This document shows positions 23,638 through 31,824 of a stretch of 35,476 nt of DNA, piece by piece (position 1 is the first letter of the stretch; each line of letters starts with the position of its first letter). This DNA comes from Bacillota bacterium (GTDB lineage Bacteria; Acidobacteriota; Terriglobia; Acidiferrales; UBA7541). Made by a program: the position numbers and the translations under genes. Under the pieces are notes generated by a model that had not been told where the DNA came from, did no database searches, and was given only the letters and a program-made list of their open reading frames with translations. The stretch lies in the NCBI GenBank assembly GCA_023511565.1, contig JAIMBE010000007.1:1-35476 (forward strand). Reading direction: 5' to 3'.

Positions 23638-23653
23638 GGGAAAACTTTTTCCA
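23638..23653. promoter_or_regulatory. Putative enhancer site 3 (GGGAAA-N4-TTTCCA)
   Basis: GGGAAAACTTTTTCCA differs from the site at 20891-20906 in one arm base and in the spacer. Its centre is about 173 bp upstream of the predicted sigma-54 start for the TPR gene. The sequence could also form a weak transcript hairpin after the PEP-CTERM gene, so the two readings compete. Confidence 0.5.
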
Positions 23654-23744
23654 CTTCGGGGTAAGGCGGCTTCCCTCACGAACAGTTCCCGGTTACTGTT
23701 TCGACCCTCTTTCCCCCTCCCCGGTTTTCCCGAAGTGCTTTTGC

Positions 23745-23750
23745 TATAGT
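23745..23750 (+). promoter_or_regulatory. Extended -10 sigma-70-like element upstream of the TPR gene
   Basis: TATAGT preceded by TGC forms an extended -10 box. No good -35 hexamer is present. A transcript from here would begin near 23757 and have a leader of about 140 nt. It may be a second promoter beside the sigma-54 site at 23793. Confidence 0.35.
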
Positions 23751-23792
23751 GGAATAGGAGCAAGTCCGCGGATGGCTTTATCGTTTCGGGCG

Positions 23793-23808
23793 TGGCGGAG
23801 GAATTGCA
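23793..23808 (+). promoter_or_regulatory. Sigma-54 promoter of the TPR lipoprotein gene
   Basis: TGGCGGAGGAATTGCA has correct -24/-12 spacing and a perfect TTGCA -12 box. The predicted start is near 23818, about 80 nt before the ATG at 23898. Confidence 0.78.
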
Positions 23809-23897
23809 ACGCTTTGCAGCGGAGTGTTTTGTTACACCGGTCAGGATCGGCTACACGGAGTCCGGAAAAACGAAATTCGAGAAAGGTGAAGTTTCCG

Positions 23898-26192
23898 ATG
23901 CGTGCACCTCGTTGGTTTGCCCTAGCTGTCCTCATTGGTTTGACGGCGGGCCTGCTTGCGGGTTGTTCCCGCGACCCCAATGTCCGCAAACAAAAATATT
24001 TCGAGAGCGGCACGCGCTATTTCGAAGCCGGCCAATATCGCGAAGCGGCGATTCAGTATCTGAATGCGGTCCAGGTGGACCCCTCTTTTGCCGAGGCCCA
24101 TTACCAACTGGCGCAGTGTTACATGCGACTGGGGGCCTGGACAGCGGCCTATCAGGAGCTCCTCCGCACTGTTGACCTGGCTCCAGAAAATCTGAAGGCC
24201 CAGATCGAACTGGGCAATCTGCTGCTCGCCGGCCACGAATTCCAGGCGGCGCAGGAGCGCGCTGAACTGGTTCTGCAGAGAGATCCCAACAACGTGGAAG
24301 CGCACATCCTGCTGGCCAACTCGTACGCGGCGCTGCAGAATCTGCCGGCTTCGCTCGCGCAGATGCAGAAAGCCATCCAGCTCGATCCCGACCGCGCACG
24401 CAGCTATCTGAATCTGGCCTTTCTGCAGGCGAGCGCCAAGCAGGTGGCGGCTGCCGAAGCCAGCTTTCTGCGGGCCATCGAGCTGGATCCCCAGTCCGTG
24501 CCCGCGCGGCTGGCGCTAGGCAATTTCTATCAGCAGCAGCAGAAGTGGGAACGCGCCGAAGAACAGTTCCTGCGTGCTGCCGAGCTCGAACCGGGCAATC
24601 ACCTTCCGGTGGCAGCCCTGGCCCGGCTCTATCTTGGACGGAATCAACGCGAACGTGCCGAACAGCTCCTGCGGGACGCCCGGCCGCGCTTCACCAACAA
24701 TCCGGAAGGATATCGTCTGCTCGGCGACTTCCTGTTTGCCGTGGGGGATCTGGATCGCGCCCTGGAAGAATTTCTCGCTCTTTACGGTGAGCACCCGCGT
24801 GATCTGACTGTCAAAAAAAATCTGATCCAGTTGCTGATTCTTCGCGACCGTCTGGAAGAAGCTACGCGGCTGAATGACGAAATCCTCAAGGAAAACTCGC
24901 GGGACCTGGAAGCGTTGATCTATCGCGGACAGATTCTGAATCGCCGCAGGTTGTACGACGACGCCATTCAAGTGCTCCAGTCCGCCGTGAAAACGGATGC
25001 CAACAACGCGGTCGCGCTCTATCACCTGGGCGTGGCGTTCAGTCAGCTGGGCAACCTGGCCCGCGCCGAGAGCGAATGGCGCGAAGCGGTACGGGTGAAT
25101 CCGCGCATGAGCGGAGCGCTGCAAGCGCTCGCCGCCGTGGGTTTGCGACGGAACGACTTCGAACTGGTGGCCTCCAGCGCCGAAGGGCTGATTGCGGCTG
25201 AGCCCTATTCGCCCAACGGCTACGTGTTGCGCGCGATGGCCCGCATCGCCCACAGGAATTTTGCCACCGCAGAAGCGGACTTGAACACTGCGCTGCGCCT
25301 GGCGCCGGAGTCTCCCGTCGTTTACACCCGCCTGGCGGGCTTGCGCCTGCTCCAGCAGCGTTCCGCAGAGGCCGAAAGGCTGTACGAAACCGCTTTGCAG
25401 AAAGACCCGGCGCATGCGGAAGCCCTGCGCGGCCTGGTGGCCGTCTATGTGCAGCAGAAGCGTCCAGACCGTGCAGTGCAGCGCGTCGAACGCCAGATTG
25501 CCCAGGCCCCGGACAGCAGCCAGCATCGCCTGCTCTATGGCCGACTGCTGGCCGCCAACGGACAGAACGACCGCGCCCGCGAGCAGTTGCAGCGTGCCGT
25601 CGAACTCGACAAGAACAATGTGGAGGCCTTCCTCACGCTCGGTGCGCTGCTCGCCGCGCAGGGCTCGGTCGAAGACGCCGTGGCTACCTACGAACGGGCC
25701 ATCCAGGAAAATCCCCGTGAGGTGCGCAGCTACATCCTGCTTGCCGCACTGGAAGATGAAGTCCGCGGCAACTGGCAGCGCGCCCAGCAGCTCTACGAAA
25801 AGGCGCTGCAGGTGGAGCCCGACTATCCGGTCGCGGCCAACAACCTGGCCTATTTGATGCTGCAGCGCGGCGGCAACGTGGACGTGGCCCTCTCGCTGGC
25901 CCAGACCGCCCGGAGCAAGCTGCCCGAGCTGCCCAACGTAGCGGATACGTTGGCGCTGGCCTACTATCGCAAAGGCGCCTACGGCCTGGCCATTGACCTG
26001 CTCAAGGAAGCTCTGGAAAAAGCCCCCGACAACCCGACCTACCACCTGCACATCGGTTTGGCCTATCAGAAATCGAACCAACCGGAGCGGGCGCGCCGAC
26101 ATCTGGAGCGGGCTCTGGCGCTGGCGCCGCAGCATCCAGAAGCCGCCGAAGCCCGCCAGGTGCTGGCGCAGCTCGGGGGAAGCTCTGATTGA
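23898..26192 (+). CDS. prsT: XrtA/PEP-CTERM system TPR-repeat lipoprotein (PrsT-like)
   Basis: A 764-residue secreted lipoprotein. The signal peptide MRAPRWFALAVLIGLTAGLL ends in the lipobox LLAGC, and the acylated Cys is about residue 23. Almost the entire remainder is tandem 34-residue TPR units (about twenty), for example YLNLAFLQASAKQVAAAEAS and the repeated A-x-x-x-Y/F-x-x-A pattern. It matches the large TPR lipoproteins confined to XrtA/PEP-CTERM loci, whose role may be periplasmic scaffolding of export or sorting. The ATG at 23898 is chosen because the signal peptide begins there; the frame is open to 23772, which would overlap the sigma-54 promoter. It is followed directly by the deacetylase gene without a gap. 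Confidence 0.93.
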   Translation: MRAPRWFALAVLIGLTAGLLAGCSRDPNVRKQKYFESGTRYFEAGQYREAAIQYLNAVQVDPSFAEAHYQLAQCYMRLGAWTAAYQELLRTVDLAPENLKAQIELGNLLLAGHEFQAAQERAELVLQRDPNNVEAHILLANSYAALQNLPASLAQMQKAIQLDPDRARSYLNLAFLQASAKQVAAAEASFLRAIELDPQSVPARLALGNFYQQQQKWERAEEQFLRAAELEPGNHLPVAALARLYLGRNQRERAEQLLRDARPRFTNNPEGYRLLGDFLFAVGDLDRALEEFLALYGEHPRDLTVKKNLIQLLILRDRLEEATRLNDEILKENSRDLEALIYRGQILNRRRLYDDAIQVLQSAVKTDANNAVALYHLGVAFSQLGNLARAESEWREAVRVNPRMSGALQALAAVGLRRNDFELVASSAEGLIAAEPYSPNGYVLRAMARIAHRNFATAEADLNTALRLAPESPVVYTRLAGLRLLQQRSAEAERLYETALQKDPAHAEALRGLVAVYVQQKRPDRAVQRVERQIAQAPDSSQHRLLYGRLLAANGQNDRAREQLQRAVELDKNNVEAFLTLGALLAAQGSVEDAVATYERAIQENPREVRSYILLAALEDEVRGNWQRAQQLYEKALQVEPDYPVAANNLAYLMLQRGGNVDVALSLAQTARSKLPELPNVADTLALAYYRKGAYGLAIDLLKEALEKAPDNPTYHLHIGLAYQKSNQPERARRHLERALALAPQHPEAAEARQVLAQLGGSSD

Positions 26193-27179
26193 ATGATGCA
26201 CAACGGCACCGTCTCCGGCGTTTCTGCCTCCGCGGGTCCCGAGCCGGCAACGCCTCAGCGTGCGGCACAGCCGAGCCTCCACCCGGCGGGCGCACTCAGC
26301 GTGGACGTCGAAGACTACTTCCATGTCGAAGCCTTCGCCGATCGCATCCGCTACGAAGACTGGCCTTGTTTTCCCAGCCGCGTCGTGCGCAACACGCAGC
26401 GGCTGCTCGAACTGTTCGCCCGGCATGGTGCCCGCGGCACGTTCTTCATTCTCGGCTGGGTCGCGGAACGCGAACCAGCCCTGGTCCGCCAGATCGCTGC
26501 CGCCGGTCATGAGATTGCCTGCCACAGCTACCGCCACGCTGCCCTCTGGCGGCTCACCCCGGAGGAATTTCGCGCCGACACCCGCCGAGCCGTGCAAAGC
26601 CTCGAAGAGGCGGCTGGCGTTCGGGTGGTGGGCTATCGTGCCCCCACCTTCTCGATCGTGCCCCGCACGCTTTGGGCACTCGAAATTCTTGCGGAAGAAG
26701 GGTTTCTCTACGATTCCAGCGTCTTTCCCGTGGTGCACGACCTGTACGGGATCCCGCAAGCCCCCCGCTTTCCGTTCCGCTGGGAACTCGGAGCGGGCCG
26801 GAGCCTGTATGAGATTCCACCGATGACTGTACGACTGGCGGGTCGCAACCTGGCGATTGCTGGCGGCGGCTACCTGCGGCTGTATCCGATGTGGTTGACC
26901 CGCTGGGCGGTTCGCCGCGTACAGCACCGCGAAGGTCGTCCGGTGCTCATCTATCTCCATCCCTGGGAAATTGACCCGACGCAGCCCCGCCTGTCTGGTC
27001 GCTGGAAGTCGCGTTTTCGCCACTACCGAAATTTGGAGCAGATGGAAGCCCGCCTTGACGAGCTGCTGCGCACGGGCCCGTTCGTGCCGTTCCGCGAACT
27101 TTTGGAATGGGAACGCCAGTACGGTCAGCTGGCATCGGTTTCGCCTCTCCGTTTCGGCCGCTTTCCGCCAGAAAACTGA
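26193..27179 (+). CDS. XrtA-associated polysaccharide deacetylase
   Basis: A 328-residue CE4 deacetylase of the DUF3473-containing type found with exosortase systems. The catalytic Asp and Asp motif is ALSVDVEDYFHVEAF (about 33-47), the His motif is HEIACHSYRHAALWRLTPEE and the substrate-groove segment is VVGYRAPTFSI. The C-terminal extension has YLHPWEIDPTQPR and the end FRHYRNLEQMEARLDELL, the DUF3473 signature. It has no signal peptide and is probably cytoplasmic or acts at the membrane on lipid-linked sugar. Two ATG codons (26193 and 26196) follow immediately after the TPR stop codon, so it is co-transcribed with that gene. Confidence 0.95.
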   Translation: MMHNGTVSGVSASAGPEPATPQRAAQPSLHPAGALSVDVEDYFHVEAFADRIRYEDWPCFPSRVVRNTQRLLELFARHGARGTFFILGWVAEREPALVRQIAAAGHEIACHSYRHAALWRLTPEEFRADTRRAVQSLEEAAGVRVVGYRAPTFSIVPRTLWALEILAEEGFLYDSSVFPVVHDLYGIPQAPRFPFRWELGAGRSLYEIPPMTVRLAGRNLAIAGGGYLRLYPMWLTRWAVRRVQHREGRPVLIYLHPWEIDPTQPRLSGRWKSRFRHYRNLEQMEARLDELLRTGPFVPFRELLEWERQYGQLASVSPLRFGRFPPEN

Positions 27180-27199
27180 GGAAATTCCTTGCCGTGGAG

Positions 27200-27221
27200 G
27201 CACACGCAGTCGGGTGTGTGC
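27200..27221. terminator. Weak hairpin between convergent genes
   Basis: GCACAC and GTGTGC form a 6-bp stem around a 10-nt loop in the 91-bp gap between the convergent deacetylase and regulator genes. There is no T-run on either side, so terminator function is only suggested by position. Confidence 0.3.
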
Positions 27222-27270
27222 AGTCCGTTGGAAGAAAGGCATCCGGCGGGAAGTGGATGGAGGGCGAGCT

Positions 27271-28350
27271 TCAGTCTGCCGACTGCTCTGCCGCCAGCTC
27301 TCCGAGGGAAACAGACTGAGGCCGTGCTCGTTTTGCCGGCAGGCCGGCTTGGCGGATCTTGTAGAGCAACGCTCGGTAGCTGATATTCAGCGCTCGTGCA
27401 GCGCGTTTGCGGTCCCAACTGTTCGCTTCGAGCACCTGCAGAATGACCTTCCGTTCCAGCTCGAGCACCGCCTGCCGGGTCAGTTTCTTCAGGGAAATGG
27501 AGCCGTCTGCCGGGAGGTGCGGGTCCAGATAGGATGGTTCCGGCCCGCGCGCCATCAGTTCGTCGGTCATGGCCTCTTCCGAGCCCAGAATCACGTAGCG
27601 CTTCATCAGGTTTTCGAGTTCGCGGATGTTGCCAGGCCAGGAGTGCTTCTGGAGCTGCCGCATCAGTTGCGGGGACACTGGCTTGACCGGCCGGTTGTAT
27701 TTTTCGCCGTACACGTGCAGAAAGTAGTCCACCAGTTCCGGGATGTCCTCGGTGCGCTCGCGCAACGGTGGCAGCTCAATATTCACCACATTGATGCGGT
27801 AGAACAGGTCTTGGCGGAAGTTACCGGCCTCGATTTCGTCTTCGAGTTGTCGGTTCGTGGCGCACACCACGCGCACTTCGACCTTTTTGTCTTCCTGGGC
27901 GCCGATCCGGCAGAACTGCCCGTCCTGGAGCAGCTGCAGAAGTTTGGCCTGCAGAGCGGGCTCCAGTTCGCCGACCTCGTCGAGGAACAGCGTGCCGCGA
28001 TGCGCCATCTCCACCCGGCCGGGCTTGGTGCCATAGGCGCCGGTGAACGCGCCCTTTTCGTAGCCGAACAGCTCGCTTTCCAACAGCGTGCCGGGGATCG
28101 CCGGGCAGTTCACCTTGACGAACGGTCCGCTCGCCCACGGCGAGTGCCGGTGCAACAGCTTGGCCACCATCTCCTTACCCGTGCCGCTCTCGCCGCGAAT
28201 GAGCACCGGGACGTTGGCCGTGGCCACTTTCTCCACTTTCAGGCGCACGATCTGCATCGCTTCCGAGCGGCCATAGATGATGTGCTCGGGAGGAATATCG
28301 TTCGTCGGGACTGACAGCGATGGGCGGGGCTGGGCCGCAGTGGACATCAT
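27271..28350 (-). CDS. Orphan sigma-54-dependent activator (AAA+/Fis, no receiver)
   Basis: A 359-residue NtrC-family activator without an input domain. After about 35 variable residues comes the intact AAA+ domain: Walker A (LIRGESGTGKEMVAKLLH), GAFTGA (LFGYEKGAFTGAYGTKPG), Walker B (GTLFLDEVGELEP), arginine-finger region (PPLRERTEDIPELV) and sensor 2 (SWPGNIRELEN). A C-terminal Fis-type helix-turn-helix ends the protein (WDRKRAARALNISYRALLYK). With no receiver or sensor domain, activity may be controlled by level or a partner. The start is ATG 28350 (MMSTAAQ); the frame runs open to 28740 without coding character. It faces the EPS deacetylase gene convergently and is preceded by its own sigma-54-like promoter. 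Confidence 0.93.
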   Translation of the reverse strand: MMSTAAQPRPSLSVPTNDIPPEHIIYGRSEAMQIVRLKVEKVATANVPVLIRGESGTGKEMVAKLLHRHSPWASGPFVKVNCPAIPGTLLESELFGYEKGAFTGAYGTKPGRVEMAHRGTLFLDEVGELEPALQAKLLQLLQDGQFCRIGAQEDKKVEVRVVCATNRQLEDEIEAGNFRQDLFYRINVVNIELPPLRERTEDIPELVDYFLHVYGEKYNRPVKPVSPQLMRQLQKHSWPGNIRELENLMKRYVILGSEEAMTDELMARGPEPSYLDPHLPADGSISLKKLTRQAVLELERKVILQVLEANSWDRKRAARALNISYRALLYKIRQAGLPAKRARPQSVSLGELAAEQSAD

Positions 28351-28729
28351 GTTCTCAATCCATACTGTTCTCTGCACACTGTGCGCCAAAATCCAACTCT
28401 GTTGCCGGCCTGTGGGAGTTTGTAGGAAAATTCCCCGGGACCTTTGTAGTTCCATGTAAACAAAGCGTTTAGGGACGAACCCCGTTCGCGCGTGCCAATC
28501 CATCACCCTGCCGAGAGGGCCGGCCACGGGCCGGTCTCGGAAGGAAAAGCTTTGCATAGCAAGGAAGTTTGTTTCCCTAGCCTGACGGATTTCTTCCAGT
28601 ACGGGAACGGAGGCTCGCCCAGGATCGGTTTTACACCTGCTGGGCAGGGGGTGCCGGGTCATCTTTGGCTGGATAAGGCTCGCACCGGATACGCGTCTGG
28701 GCGTATACTCGGTGGTGTCCTTCCCGCTT
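28351..28729. other. Divergent intergenic region between activator and transporter genes
   Basis: This 379-bp stretch has no gene. It holds a sigma-54-like promoter for the leftward activator (28373-28388) and a GGAAAATTCC palindrome near 28428-28437. A possible -10 box TATACT lies at 28704-28709 for the rightward transporter, without a clear -35. Confidence 0.5.
28373..28388 (-). promoter_or_regulatory. Sigma-54-like promoter of the orphan activator gene
   Basis: On the minus strand the sequence is TGGCGCACAGTGTGCA: TGGC, 10-nt GG-GC spacing and a GTGCA -12 box. The predicted start near 28362 leaves a short leader of about 12 nt. This is weaker than the xrtA, TPR and PilZ promoters. Confidence 0.5.
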
Positions 28730-29977
28730 ATGAACCGCAAGGTGCTCGCCAGTTGGTGTCTGTACGACTTTGCGAACTCCTTCTATGCCGTGTTGCCCGC
28801 GGTGCTCTGGACGGTGTACTACCGCACGGTGATCGTCGGCAACGAGCAGGGACTGGGCGATCAGTGGTGGGGCCGAGCCATTTCTTCGGCGATGCTGATT
28901 GTCGCCGCGACCTCGCCGATGATGGGAGCCCTTGCCGACTATGCCGGAGTGCGCAAGCGGCTGCTGCTCCTCTACACGTTGATGGCCGTGGGGGCCGTGG
29001 GTCTGTATGCCACCGTCGAGCCGGGCATGGTGCTGTGGGGGCTGGCGGTCACTGTGGTTTCCCACGTTGGGTTCGAGGGCGCACAGGTCTTCTACAACTC
29101 CTATCTGCCCGAACTGGTTCCCCGGGAATATCAGGGCCGCGTTTCAGGCTGGGGATTTGCCACAGGCTATGCCGGTTCGTTGCTTGCCTTGGTCATGGCT
29201 CTGCCGCTGGCCGAGCGCGGGCATTTTGATCTGACCTGGCTTCTGATTGCCGGCGCCTTCCTGCTGTTTTCCCTGCCGGCCTTTTTTTGGCTGCCCGGGG
29301 ATCGTCCGGCCCGGCTCGGTGCCGGAGAAGCCGCGGGTGCCGGGATGCGCGAATCCTGGCGCACCTTCCGCGACATCCTGCGTCTGCGCGAAACGCGGCG
29401 TTTCCTGCTGGCGTACTTTTTCTACGAAGACGGCGTGAACACGGTCATCATCTCCGCGGCTGCCTTTGCCAGCATGACCCTGCGGTTCCAGACGTCCGAG
29501 CTGATCTTGTTGTTCGCCCTCGTGCAGATTTCGGCGCTGGCGGGTGCCTATTTGTGGGCGCGACCGACCGACCGGCTCGGTCCTCGCCGCGTTGTTCTGC
29601 TGCTGCTCGTGCAGTGGATTGCCGTTGTGACGGCTTCTTACTTCGTCTCCTCGACACAGTCGTTCTTTGTCATTGCCGTACTCGCCGGCAGCGGCCTGGG
29701 CGCAATCCAGGCGGCCTCGCGCGCCTTCATGGCGGGACTGATCCCACCCGGACGCGAGGGCGATTTCTTCGGTTTCTATCACCTGTGCGGGAAGTCGGCA
29801 GCGGTGCTCGGCCCACTGCTGTTTGGCGAAATCTCTGCGGCCACGTCCGGGAATCAGCGCCTGGCCATTCTTTCGGTGCTGTTGCTGTTTGTGATCGGCG
29901 GGTTGCTGCTGAGCCGCGTCCGGGCTGGTGGGCCGACGGTCGTGCCTGCCCGCCCCCTGCAGTCCCCGGCTTCCTGA
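28730..29977 (+). CDS. UMF1-type MFS transporter
   Basis: A 415-residue polytopic membrane protein with about 12 helices. The N-terminal signature KVLASWCLYDFANSFYA is typical of the UMF1 (Atg22-like) branch of the major facilitator superfamily. Further conserved stretches include SPMMGALADYAGVRKRLLLL and GAIQAASRAFMAGLIPPGRE. The substrate is unknown; relatives move small solutes or amino acids. ATG 28730 is preferred to GTG 28712 because it begins the conserved N-terminus. It is not clearly part of the EPS locus, though it lies between two of its regulators. It is convergent with the CBS protein gene across 28 bp. Confidence 0.9.
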   Translation: MNRKVLASWCLYDFANSFYAVLPAVLWTVYYRTVIVGNEQGLGDQWWGRAISSAMLIVAATSPMMGALADYAGVRKRLLLLYTLMAVGAVGLYATVEPGMVLWGLAVTVVSHVGFEGAQVFYNSYLPELVPREYQGRVSGWGFATGYAGSLLALVMALPLAERGHFDLTWLLIAGAFLLFSLPAFFWLPGDRPARLGAGEAAGAGMRESWRTFRDILRLRETRRFLLAYFFYEDGVNTVIISAAAFASMTLRFQTSELILLFALVQISALAGAYLWARPTDRLGPRRVVLLLLVQWIAVVTASYFVSSTQSFFVIAVLAGSGLGAIQAASRAFMAGLIPPGREGDFFGFYHLCGKSAAVLGPLLFGEISAATSGNQRLAILSVLLLFVIGGLLLSRVRAGGPTVVPARPLQSPAS

Positions 29978-30005
29978 GGCGCGTCTGCCCGGTATGGTGT
30001 GAGCG

Positions 30006-30440
30006 TCAACGCTGCGGGTAGATCAGAGCTTCCAGCATATCGGCGCGCGCCTTGTGGTCCGAGGCGATCACCCGCAGCAGGTCCTGCACAGAGATCATGC
30101 CCCGATAGCCGGCTTTCTTGTCCATGACCAGCAGATGATAGATGCCGTGTTTTTCCATCAGGCGCAGGCATTCGTCCAGCGAAGCGTCCGGCGGCACGAC
30201 GATCAGGTCCGTGCTCATGATTTCGGAAACGCGCATCCACGCCGGGCACTTGTTTTCGGCTGCCACCTTGTCGGAGATGTCGCTTTGCGAGACGACGCCG
30301 ACCAGATGGCCCTTTTTGTCGCGCACCCCGACGGCGCGCACGGCCCGTTCCCGCAGATAGCGAGCGGCCTCGTGGACGGTCATGTCGTCGGGGATGGAGT
30401 ACACCTCTTTGCGCGATTCAATCAGGTCCGCAACTTTCAT
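30006..30440 (-). CDS. Two-CBS-domain protein
   Basis: A 144-residue protein made almost entirely of two CBS motifs. The first is MTVHEAARYLRERAVRAVGV with GHLVGVVSQSDI. The second is ASLDECLRLMEKHGIYHLLV with RGMISVQDLLRVI. A tandem pair forms a Bateman module that binds adenine nucleotides or related ligands and usually regulates a partner. No partner domain is fused here. ATG 30440 has an excellent AGGAGG; the frame is open to 30497 without coding character. A possible sigma-54 site lies just upstream. Confidence 0.92.
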   Translation of the reverse strand: MKVADLIESRKEVYSIPDDMTVHEAARYLRERAVRAVGVRDKKGHLVGVVSQSDISDKVAAENKCPAWMRVSEIMSTDLIVVPPDASLDECLRLMEKHGIYHLLVMDKKAGYRGMISVQDLLRVIASDHKARADMLEALIYPQR

Positions 30441-30461
30441 GGGGACCTCCTGTCCGTTCTG

Positions 30462-30477
30462 AGCCGGAATCCTGCCA
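30462..30477 (-). promoter_or_regulatory. Possible sigma-54 promoter of the CBS gene
   Basis: On the minus strand the sequence is TGGCAGGATTCCGGCT. The GG-GC spacing is correct and the -24 box is good, but the -12 box (CGGCT) is poor, and the leader would be only about 11 nt with the ribosome-binding site at its start. It could be a chance match in GC-rich DNA. Confidence 0.3.
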
Positions 30478-30479
30478 AA

Positions 30480-31289
30480 ATGGTAAGCCGACCGCATCCG
30501 CGGCGCAACCAGAATCCTTCGCGGCGGCGTTGTCTTCGTGGGTGCGGCCTTCTAGAATGGCTCGAGCGGCCTGTCCGCTTTGCAGGAGGCATTCTGGAAG
30601 CGGCTGCCCAGACCTTCCGCTGGATCCATCGGGCCTCGCAAGGCATTTGGGCGCAGTCGCTGCCCGCGCCCCGGCTCGGCGTCTTGAGCGGCACCTTCAA
30701 CCCACCCACGCGCGGCCACCTGGCGGTTGGCGCAGCGGCCCTGGAGCAGCTCGGTCTGCAGGAAGTGCTGTTTGTCCTGCCCGAGCAGCCGCCCCACCGG
30801 CACGTCCTGGAGGCGTCGCTGGAGCAGCGTGCGGCGATGCTGCGTGCGGCTGTGGCGGCCGAGCCACGGTTCTCGGCAGCGATCACGCGGGGCGGCTTGC
30901 TCCTGGAGATCCACGAGGCGATTCGCGCTCACTATCCTGCAGCGACAACCTTTGTTTTTCTCGTCGGCCGCGATGCCGCAGAACGGATTTTGCTCGGCTG
31001 GCCGTATCCGGATCTGGCCCGCGCGCTGGCAGAGATGTTTGCGCGTTTCGAGCTGGGCGTAGCCGACCGCCAAGGCCCCTTCCGTCTGCCCTCCCATGCC
31101 CCGGCGGCTGCCTACGCTTCCCGGATTCACCGGCTGCGGATTCCCGCTGCGCTGGAAGAGGTTTCCGCAAGCCGCGTGCGCGAGCAGATTGCCCGCGGGG
31201 AATCCGTCGCTGACCTGCTGCCGGCCGAGGTCGAAGCCTTCATCCGGAGCCAAGCTCTGTATCGCACCCCTGAGGCCTGCTCCCGCTGA
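30480..31289 (+). CDS. nadD: Nicotinate-nucleotide adenylyltransferase (NadD-like)
   Basis: NadD converts nicotinate mononucleotide to its adenine dinucleotide in NAD synthesis. The catalytic region starts with LGVLSGTFNPPTRGHLAVGA, the nucleotidyltransferase GxFxPxHxGH motif in which the first His is replaced by Thr. The C-terminal VSASRVREQIARGESVADLL corresponds to the ISSTxIR motif, and the PAEVEAFI end is also typical. The replaced His and a shifted second motif make this a divergent member, so the substrate may differ. The frame is open from 30054; ATG 30480 is used, giving 269 residues, but the first 60 residues look poorly conserved and a shorter start is possible. Confidence 0.75.
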   Translation: MVSRPHPRRNQNPSRRRCLRGCGLLEWLERPVRFAGGILEAAAQTFRWIHRASQGIWAQSLPAPRLGVLSGTFNPPTRGHLAVGAAALEQLGLQEVLFVLPEQPPHRHVLEASLEQRAAMLRAAVAAEPRFSAAITRGGLLLEIHEAIRAHYPAATTFVFLVGRDAAERILLGWPYPDLARALAEMFARFELGVADRQGPFRLPSHAPAAAYASRIHRLRIPAALEEVSASRVREQIARGESVADLLPAEVEAFIRSQALYRTPEACSR

Positions 31290-31309
31290 ACGATGCTAGA
31301 CTGTTTTCC

Positions 31310-31771
31310 ATGCCCAGCGCACCGAGACCACGGCATCGGCTCCAGCATCGCCGCTGGCTGCGCGACGTCGTGCTGACCCTGTTTGTCCTGGGGAGCCTGC
31401 TCGCAGGCTGGCACTGGCTTTCGCCAGCCTCCAGTCCTGTTCACTACCTGCTCACGCCCGAGGCACTGCCCGCCATCCCCCGCGAACACCGGCCGGCGAC
31501 GCTCGATCCCGCTCTGATCCCGCCGCCGTGGGATGAAGGCTATCGAATCGCTCGCGAACGTCCGGCGCTGCTGGAACGACTGGCCTGCTACTGCGGTTGC
31601 TACTGGAGCCAGGGCCACCAAAACGCACTCGATTGCTTCCGCGATCGCCACGCTGAAGGCTGCCAGCTCTGTCTGCGCATCGCCCAGCGTGCCGAACAGC
31701 TCGATCGCGCCGGATACTCTCTCGAAGAAATCAAGCGGCTTACCGACCGGGAATTTTCCCCGCCACGTTGA
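31310..31771 (+). CDS. PCYCGC-motif protein
   Basis: A 153-residue protein with an N-terminal membrane anchor or signal segment (WLRDVVLTLFVLGSLLAGWH). The cysteine-rich domain LACYCGCYWSQGHQNALDCF continues with RDRHAEGCQLCLRIA. This is the PCYCGC family signature of the form CYCGC...C...C..C. The family's function is not established; cysteine spacing suggests metal or redox chemistry outside the membrane. There is no lipobox cysteine after the hydrophobic segment. It starts 20 bp after nadD and is probably transcribed with it. Confidence 0.85.
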   Translation: MPSAPRPRHRLQHRRWLRDVVLTLFVLGSLLAGWHWLSPASSPVHYLLTPEALPAIPREHRPATLDPALIPPPWDEGYRIARERPALLERLACYCGCYWSQGHQNALDCFRDRHAEGCQLCLRIAQRAEQLDRAGYSLEEIKRLTDREFSPPR

Positions 31772-31824
31772 CCGGGAGCAGCGGAGTACCGACACAGTGG
31801 CGTGCGGCACTGGCGATGGGCAGG

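Noticed and set aside
24516-27242. Very long open frame (908 codons) on the minus strand
   Set aside because: It lies antisense to the TPR and deacetylase genes, whose products are clearly recognisable. Its translation is low-complexity Gln/Arg/Gly-rich with no domain; high GC keeps the reverse frame open.
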